A stretch of DNA of 64,000 bases, from the NCBI GenBank assembly GCA_014529385.2, contig CM043965.1, positions 17,933,912 through 17,997,911 of the forward strand. Reading direction: 5' to 3'. The translations under genes were made by a program, and so were the position numbers. Positions 56,150-64,000 of this stretch are shown piece by piece. Position 1 is the stretch's first letter. The number at the start of each line of letters is the position of its first letter. This DNA is from Adiantum capillus-veneris (lineage: Eukaryota; Streptophyta; Polypodiopsida; Polypodiales; Pteridaceae). Below the pieces are notes generated by a model, which was given only the letters and a program-made list of their open reading frames with translations, had not been told where the DNA came from and ran no database searches.

Positions 56150-56401
56150 TATAACCGTCGCTATTTATGGCTCTGTAGCGTCGCTATAGACTTTTATTTA
56201 AACGTCGCTATAACCGTCGCTATAGGCGTCGCTATATGCGTCGCTATGAGTGTCTCTATATAGCGACGTTCATAGCGACGCATATAGTGACGCTCTCATA
56301 GCGGCGCTATTAGCGACGGTTTTAGCGACGCCGGGGGTTATAAAAACCCAGTGTATTTCCGTCGCTAACAGCGTCACAAGAGCACACAACCTCTTGTAGT
56401 G
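56150..56401 (+). mobile_element. Right terminus of a CACTA element with subterminal repeats
   Basis: About 15 copies of CGTCGCTA/TAGCGACG in both orientations from 56150 to 56340, some paired as CGTCGCTATAGCGACG-like palindromes, ending CTTGTAGTG at 56393-56401. This is the reverse complement of the left CACTACAAG end. The flank is TTG. Confidence 0.85.
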
Positions 56402-56669
56402 TTGGTCTAGATGTTGGCGATAATGTCCAACAATGATTGTTGGTGTATTGACTCATGGTAGTTGGGGCCATTTCACACATGGGCCAAAGGGTGCCCGCTT
56501 TTGTTGGAGGCAAACCCCACTCCACTAGCGATATCGCTAGATCTAGGGGGGGATCATATGAGAGAGAGGAGTTCCAAGAAAATGGCTCGCTCTTCGAGTG
56601 TAGTGCCTGTACATTTACAAGCAAAGGATACTAAAAAGATTCGGTCAGGTGGATGGCTATGAAAAAATA
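56402..56669 (+). other. Internal fragment upstream of an LTR, unidentified
   Basis: A 66-codon frame (56462-56662) ends just before the LTR. The protein was not recognised. It is probably the 3' end of the element to which the next LTR belongs. Confidence 0.35.
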
Positions 56670-57547
56670 ATGTTAGCAGCAAGCTAACTCGGATAACATT
56701 TTTCGAAGCTTTTATTGTAAAAAAACTTATTATTTTGATGAATAGGGAATGTTGTAACTCCTACTTTCTAGATAAATAGTGTAATTGATGAGCCGGGGCT
56801 ACAAGCTTCCAGATTGTATCAACCTATTTTTAATTAGAGCTCCCAGGTTATTATTTTTGACCACAAAAACCTTGGCTAAGGTATAAAAGCCAATTTTTGT
56901 AAGTATTTTATAAGTTTTTAAATGATAGAACAGAGCGTGAGCTAACGATGCTCACTTCTCTCCTTCTCCCACTTCCTATTCCCTTCCCAATTGTCACATT
57001 GCAGTGCCGTCTGTTGCATTGCAACCGCAGGTAAGACCTCTACGCGTTAATGTAAGCATTTCATGGTAATCCGTAGCTTTTGACGTCATCAACCTGTGGC
57101 CTAATTTCATCATAAGTAGGAATCTAAGCCTAAAAATCATAGGTGAGGTATTGGGCATCATTGTTAAGCATTTAGATGCATTATGGGCCGAAAAAGTCTA
57201 GGTCAAAAACTCACTACTGTTAATAATCATGATTTTTTCACTTGACCTAAAGTGAGATTTGAGACCATAAGCATGTGTGCTTAGGTCTCATAAACATGTC
57301 CTAGAAGTTTTGTAACGTTTGGATGTCGTTTGATGCTATAACGGTTATGATTTGTTTGCCGATTAACGACTAGCGTTTGGTGATTTCTGTCATTTGAGTG
57401 TAGCTTGAGTTAGATGCAAGTTGTCTGTTGTTTTCCAAGAGATTGACAACCTCTTGTAGCCTCTATGCAGTAGTCAAGTCAGCTTTGTCCCATGAATTGA
57501 CAATTATATTTGTGGTTCTCGCTATGTCTGCAGACACCTGTGCCACA
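56670..57547 (+). mobile_element. LTR related to the element 1 LTR, opposite orientation
   Basis: It matches the reverse complement of 3100-3800 in its R-U5 half, from the TATA box (GGTATAAAAGCC at about 56879) to the CA end at about 57547. TGTTAGCAG at 56670 is the likely start. The U3 part differs from that at 3800-4109. No PBS follows, so it is a 3' or solo LTR. Confidence 0.6.
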
Positions 57548-57699
57548 AATACTAAAAATGTAACATTAACCTCTTTTGTAAATAGGTTTGTGGAGGGAAT
57601 TTAGGGGGCTTTTCCTTGTGTTTGGAGAAGAAGAATCTCGTTTTTGTGAGAAAGATGACTGCACGAATTTTTTTGAACAAAATCAAACCATCATTTTCG

Positions 57700-58255
57700 G
57701 TTCTTGGTGTCATTTTCCCCGGAGATCATAGTATACATGAGCACCATGATGATGATAATTAACATGGTGGCCATGCTGACAGAAATCACAGAAGATTTGA
57801 TGATGGTGATTGCAATAGACATGAGCATGGGAGAATTTCTGAAACACAAAGAGACCATGACAAAGAGAATATATATCAAGGAGATTGATTGTAGGGGTGG
57901 GGATCAAAGACTCTTAGAGAACATGATGATTGCAGGCATAGGTACAATGGATATGCTAGAAGTGACGACTCTCACAAACATAGAGACCACAAAAGGAGTT
58001 TGACCATGCCTCTAGGTTGAAAGAAGAGCAAGAACTTGGAAGCAATGCTGATAGTAGACAAATAGTTGCTGGCAATGATGACGATGATGAATGTAAGGAC
58101 CAGAGTAGGAGGGATGGAAATGTTACAAATATTAACTCTTGTAAAAGGCATCACCAATAGGAACTTGAGAGACAAAGAGAGCTATTGTGTCTACTTGATT
58201 ACCGAGGTAGAAGAGAGAGAAAGTGTGTTTTTGGCTACTCCCGGGTCCTAATTGG
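57700..58255 (+). pseudogene. Arg/Asp/His-rich coding remnant, unidentified
   Basis: Not recognised. In one frame (with stops) it reads DRNHRRFDDGDCNRHEHGR and KHRDHKRS; after a frameshift it continues FDHASRLKEEQELGSNADSR and DDDDECKDQSRRDGN up to LLCLLDYRGR at about 58200. The low-complexity, charged, His/Arg/Asp composition resembles nuclear RNA-binding proteins, but composition is a weak guide. It is followed by a (GT)n(GA)n microsatellite (58301-58418). No introns were seen, so it might be a retrocopied host piece. Confidence 0.3.
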
Positions 58256-58300
58256 AGTGCAACTCTCTATAAACTTCAAGGCTTGTCCTTGAGTGTGAGT

Positions 58301-58423
<123 letters not shown>

Positions 58424-58632
58424 AGCGGACAATATGCTAGATTCAACCTACCCTGAGAGCAAGAACATCAGAACTAGCGTAGGTAATGGGAGGTGTGACA
58501 GAAAAAGTGTGCAAGATTTGACATGCTGTAGAACGTCAGAGAAGGGATGGAAATGGAAAAACACATCCTAGTAGCAAGGTGGTGGAACAATGAAAGGAAG
58601 GTTTAGGAGTTGATCCATCCAAGGTTGTGATT

Positions 58633-59009
58633 TGATGTATACAATCAATACCAAAGGTACACTTATATTTTGCATTTCAGTTCTCTCTATGTATACAATC
58701 AATACCAAAGGTACGCTTATATTTTGCATTTCAGTTCTCTCTATGTGATCTCAAAAGTACTTAGAACTAGATTCCATCATGTACGCGTCAAAGCAATGAA
58801 TTTATGTCATCCCTATTGAAAACAATGTAGATAAAGATGACAAAGGTATTGATGTATACAATCAATACCAAAGGTATACTTATATTTTTCATTTCAGTTC
58901 TCTCTATATGATCTCAAAAGTACTTAGAACTAGATTCCATCATGTACGCGTCAAAGCAATGAATTTATGTCATCTCTATTGAAAACAATGTAGATAAAGA
59001 TGACAAAGA
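58633..59009 (+). repeat. Tandem duplication of a ~160-bp unit plus a 58-bp partial unit
   Basis: The phrase GTATACAATCAATACCAAAG occurs at about 58637, 58690 and 58854. The long units (58691-58849 and 58850-59009) differ at only a few positions; the first is a 58-bp truncated copy. The duplication is recent by comparison with its surroundings. Confidence 0.9.
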
Positions 59010-60389
59010 TTGAAAAGATTTTGTGATGCCCAACGAAGGGACAAATGGAGGGTACACTATGGCATGGCAATGTAAAATGGTACAAGCTTGCATAACATCA
59101 ACAATAATGAGTTCTTCCCTGTGCAACTGCAATATTTTTAAAATAAGAAAGTCCCTCCAACACTCAAGGAAAAGCATAAGTCCTCAAGTTTAACAATGGA
59201 GGGGATAAAAATGGCAGGGGAAGGGCACATTCCCTATGGTATTATTGTAAATGTGGAGCACAATGCCAACTCCAAACCATACGTATGGTTTTTTGTTTCT
59301 TTGATGGGCACAACCATCACAATGCACGAAATGCATCTCTCTCCATCTTTAAGAATCATAAAGTGAAAATTTTCTCCTCCACACATCCATTAATGCAAAA
59401 TTTAATTTGTCTTGCGAGGTCATAGAGATTTTGACAAAATCTTTGAGAAGAGATGCTAGTCCATCAAAACGAGCTATGCCATGAGGTGAAAGGTACAACA
59501 CCACTTCACTTTTTAATTCACACCACTCAATTGACTTTGAATGGTAGAATCCCATTGAAAGACTCCGTGTCAATTAGGTTGGGTTCAGACCGGGCGGAAG
59601 TAAAGAGAGAGGCAGGGGCGAGGGTCCTCATTGGCACACACACATTGGGCAAAAAAGACATCCCCCATTTTTGGATCCACTGTAACCTAGGTGACGCTCC
59701 CCGAAGAGCAGCATTTCCGTGTGCTTTTGCAGTGCAAAATGTGGGGATCCAGTTTTGAGCTCTCCATTTAGCAATCACTACAACAAGCTTCATTGGCTAC
59801 ACAAAGTTATGCACATTTAATATATGAGTGAGACTCTCGCTGCCTCCAACGCGATGCTGCCTATGACAACAAATCAATAAAAATCTTATTAATGAATCTC
59901 TCTACTATCAACTAAAATGATGATTTAATATTAGTACTAATTAGGAAGGAATATAATTGAGCTACCTTCTCTCTCTCTCTCTCTCACTGTGATTCCCTTT
60001 GAGTTGACAGTACATCATACAGCATTGCAAACACAATGCATTGGGGATTAAAGGCAGTGCAAGCATGGATATTTCTCATTCTTTGCATTAGCACATTTAA
60101 GGAGACGACATTTAGAGAAAGCGGCTTTCTTATAAGGTTGGGTGGATAGATCAAAACAGGATGAGAATTGAAACTTATTAAAGGAGTGATGGTAATCCAA
60201 CGTGGGGAGGATAACGGGGTTTGAGGAGCTAAGGATATCTCCTAGCACCGCAGCACCAAATAGATACACAATCTTTTGCTGATAAAAGATCTTCTTATCT
60301 ACATATATTTGTACATGCATGTGTTGCAAAAACCTAAATGAAAAATTGATTGGTCCGTTATCCATGAGCACAAAGTGTAGAGTACACAC
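59010..60389. other. Unassigned sequence
   Basis: Overlapping frames of 70-115 codons on both strands, none recognised. The minus frame 60389-60048 and plus frame 59453-59758 have no visible family signature. A CT run is at 59969-59986. Confidence 0.35.
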
Positions 60390-60690
60390 TTATACCCTTA
60401 CCCTGCCGGTGTTGACAAGTCGGCACATCCACAGGAGGTCATTGCCCTTCATTGGCTCCACCTTCCCTTCATTTCTCAACACGTATGGAGTGATGGCGAC
60501 ATGTTTGACCACTCCTAGCCTTTTAGCTAGCAACAGTTGCAAGGAGTTACCATAATCAGCTCGTTGCATGAATTCCACACCATTTAATTGTAGCTCATCT
60601 CCGGCCCATTGAGTTTCACCCGTGGACAGTTTAGTTTCTTCAGGATGAGTTGTGGATGAGTTGTATAAGGAGAGGAGGAAGGCCCTCTAC
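60390..60690 (-). pseudogene. Unidentified conserved-looking ORF fragment
   Basis: The minus strand reads open from about 60690 to the stop at 60390: TGETQWAGDELQLNGVEF, then MQRADYGNSLQLLLAKRLGV, VKHVAITPYVLRNEGKVEP and NDLLWMCRLVN. It has a balanced globular composition, unlike the repeat-derived frames nearby, and could be a host gene exon or a captured fragment. No family was recognised. The flanking frame upstream has stops. Confidence 0.3.
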
Positions 60691-61812
60691 CCGCCCTCCA
60701 AAACATCGAGGACAGTAGCCAAAACACTCTGCTCTAGGGCATGGGAACCTCCTTATCACCTCCGCTTTGGGGTTGTCGAAGTGAACTTGCAGCACTTGCA
60801 TGCACGCCGTGAATCAATAGGCAATCTTCCATCGCTTTGCTTTGGATGACCTTCTTTTTGGTAGTCTAGGAACGCCATATAGTCCCAAAACTAGAGAAAA
60901 AAATATTTTCTCTGTCTTTATTTAACATATTTAGCATGATGTGCTAGATAAAAATCTTCTCAGTGACTCCTTGTGGCTTTGCAAGATCTACCATGCAAGT
61001 GGGTTGCGAGGGTATATTTTTTCCTCATGCTAGTAAGGACATTTTTTTCATCAATCATAGCAGACTTGAGTGCTTAATGCATGGCAATATTAAAAAAATT
61101 ATCCAGAATTCATCTATGACTAATCCCCCTTCTGGCATCCTTTGCAAACAATGCAAAGCTCCCTCAATAGCTCTTGCTGGCCATATCCTCATATAGGTGT
61201 ATAAGTGTGCCCAAGAGACTATATTTGGAGAGAAGTCTTTACTTCATATCCCTTGAACAACATCAATACATCAAGGATGCTTTCTTCTCAATAGGCCCTA
61301 GAGACATTGGTCCCCATCACTTACTTAATAGGGTTCACAATAGTTCTAAGAGCTAAGATTCTCAACATGCCATGGAGACATTGGTCCCCATCACTTACTT
61401 AGAGCAACACAACCACAATTGCACCATCATAAGAAGCTCATCACGCTAAGGGTTTACAATGCCTACAATGCAAGCAACCATTTCACAACAAGTTGGCATT
61501 TATTATGCCCCTTTCAACCCATTTAACAGATGACTCCTTGTATAAAGTTCTCTCTGTGATGACCTAGGCTCTAAATTAGGCTTGATAACCTACAATCACT
61601 CATCACTTCTCCGACTCGGTGTTGGCACACTTGAAGTGCTGCAATTATCAACTAATTGCAAAAATATTATAGAGGCTACAACACATCCCCATGCTATGTG
61701 CACCCTCTTATGTGTGAGAGATCTTTAGTAGAGCATGCAGCCCCCGTAGTTTCCAGAGCCCGTGGATGGGATATGGCTCTTACTATGCACAATGGTACAT
61801 TCGACATTCCAT
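60691..61812. other. Unassigned sequence
   Basis: No recognised gene. A short duplication (ACATTGGTCCCCATCACTTA at about 61303 and 61379) is present. Confidence 0.35.

Positions 61813-61813
<1 letters not shown>

Positions 61814-61846
<33 letters not shown>
61814..61846 (+). repeat. Homopolymer C tract (~33 bp)
   Basis: An uninterrupted run of C. Length may be unreliable in assembled data. Confidence 0.9.
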
Positions 61847-61974
61847 TTCCATCCCCCGACTCCAGGGCATTGAAACTGATGGCACTCACATGGTAGTCAT
61901 GTTTGTAAGCACACCCATCATTTTTCATGTTTGCTTCTATTGAGTGGGTTTGACACCAAGTTTGGTGGTGGCTT

Positions 61975-63385
<1,411 letters not shown>

Positions 63386-64000
63386 TAGTCAACCATCCGA
63401 GACCGGGCAGCCTGCTTTGTCTCTCCAGCTTAGGGCCCTATGATAATCAATTTATGTTAAACTAATGCAGCCTGCACCTATAAAAGAGCACTGAGAGGTC
63501 ATTATCAAGGAGTTAATCAAGGGCGAGACCACCACCGCCTAGGCAACCAGAGTTGATTCCACCAATCCCACTCCTTCGACCGTCAGTACAACCACCACCA
63601 CCACCACTGCAACCTTTCATTCCACTGCTACTGATCCGAGCCTATCACATGTTTTTGTTTATCATATTTTGTTGGTTTTCCTTGCTTCTAGAGGTTTACA
63701 ATAAAAGAAAGAGTGAGAACAACCTCTTGGAAAAATTAAAAAAAAATGATTTGATAGGAATTTTTTCTTGACTAGTTCACCGGAGGTGAAAGGTAGAGGG
63801 AGAACCTAGTGGTAAAGGGAAGCGAAAATATGTAAATGTGAAAAGAAAAGATATGATGTGGTTGTGGAGCCATGCACCCATGATTCAAGGGTCATGAGTG
63901 GCTCATGTCATCATGGCTTTGGAGCCCTATGATGATTCAAACAAATGGGACCCAAGTGGAAGACTTGGTAAAGGAAGGAACCAGACACATGATTTTGCTG
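63386..64000 (+). other. Possible LTR-like promoter region, unassigned
   Basis: After the LTR copy there is a TATA-like CCTATAAAAGAGCACTGAG (about 63478) and a (CCA)n run near 63591. No gene. It could be part of another LTR element running past the right edge. Confidence 0.35.

Larger units (their letters stand above)
19192..56401 (+). mobile_element. Composite CACTA (En/Spm) region
   Basis: Both ends carry CACTACAAG-type termini and TAGCGACG subterminal repeats, and the interior has plus-strand TNP2 and TnpA-like genes. It holds two TNP2 copies in tandem, and two LTR retrotransposons sit inside (20014-40512 complete, 44493-47774 partial). Because the 3-bp flanks do not match and the right flank does not continue the interrupted integrase, this is either two CACTA elements fused by deletion or one element rearranged after insertion, not a simple single insertion. 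Confidence 0.55.

Noticed and set aside
59349-59793. Overlapping ORFs on both strands (74, 101 and 88 codons)
   Set aside because: No family signature and no reason to prefer either strand.

Overview
This is a plant nuclear, repeat-dominated window, probably from a vascular plant with a large genome. Every recognisable coding region belongs to a plant transposable element: Ty3/gypsy Tat-like and chromovirus-like pol, Ty1/copia pol, and a CACTA (En/Spm) TNP2 transposase with its TnpA-like partner. The one host-derived piece is a decayed fragment of a heavy-metal-associated isoprenylated plant protein (HIPP). Splice sites are plant-like, and CT/GA and CA/GT microsatellites are very long. I cannot fix the species; a fern or another large-genome plant is possible. 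No intact host gene, rRNA, functional tRNA gene or CRISPR array was found.

Layout, left to right. 1-4109: 5' part of a minus-strand LTR element (gag-like gene, leader with ~280-bp tandem repeats and AT-rich palindromes, PBS, LTR) inserted in a plus-strand Tat-like element (4110-~6704: RNase H, integrase, microsatellite-rich LTR). 7390-8762: a plus-strand second copy of the same gag-like gene. 8936-10875: minus-strand gag with tRNA-iMet-type PBS and LTR. 12793-16782: a decayed copia element carrying a 454-bp hairpin element. 16800-19191: a circularly permuted chromovirus pol fragment on the minus strand. 19192-56401: a composite CACTA region, bounded by CACTACAAG/CTTGTAGTG ends, with two tandem TNP2 copies (41744-44492 and 50463-54190), a TnpA-like gene (54463-55763) and a captured HIPP fragment. 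56402-64000: LTR fragments, tandem repeats, poly-C tracts and unidentified ORF remnants.

Nested in the CACTA region is the most interesting object: a full-length 20.5-kb minus-strand LTR retrotransposon (20014-40512) with a perfect GAGTC target duplication, matching LTRs, PBS and polypurine tract. Besides gag-pro-RT-RNaseH-integrase it has (i) two consecutive integrase zinc-binding modules, (ii) a second retropepsin-like motif in frame after integrase, followed by a W-I-P-K motif segment, (iii) a sense-oriented extra gene of about 1,100 codons with a long coiled coil, ending ~37 bp before the polypurine tract, and (iv) eight copies of a 22-bp palindrome confined to its two long non-coding blocks. 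An 830-bp element with 140-bp LTR-like ends in inverted orientation is inserted in the extra gene. A relative of the giant element is partly present at 44493-47774.

The nesting gives a relative history: chromovirus fragment, then CACTA end, then giant LTR element, then the small inverted-LTR element. Almost all coding regions carry stops or frameshifts, so the window reads as a graveyard of transposons rather than an active locus.
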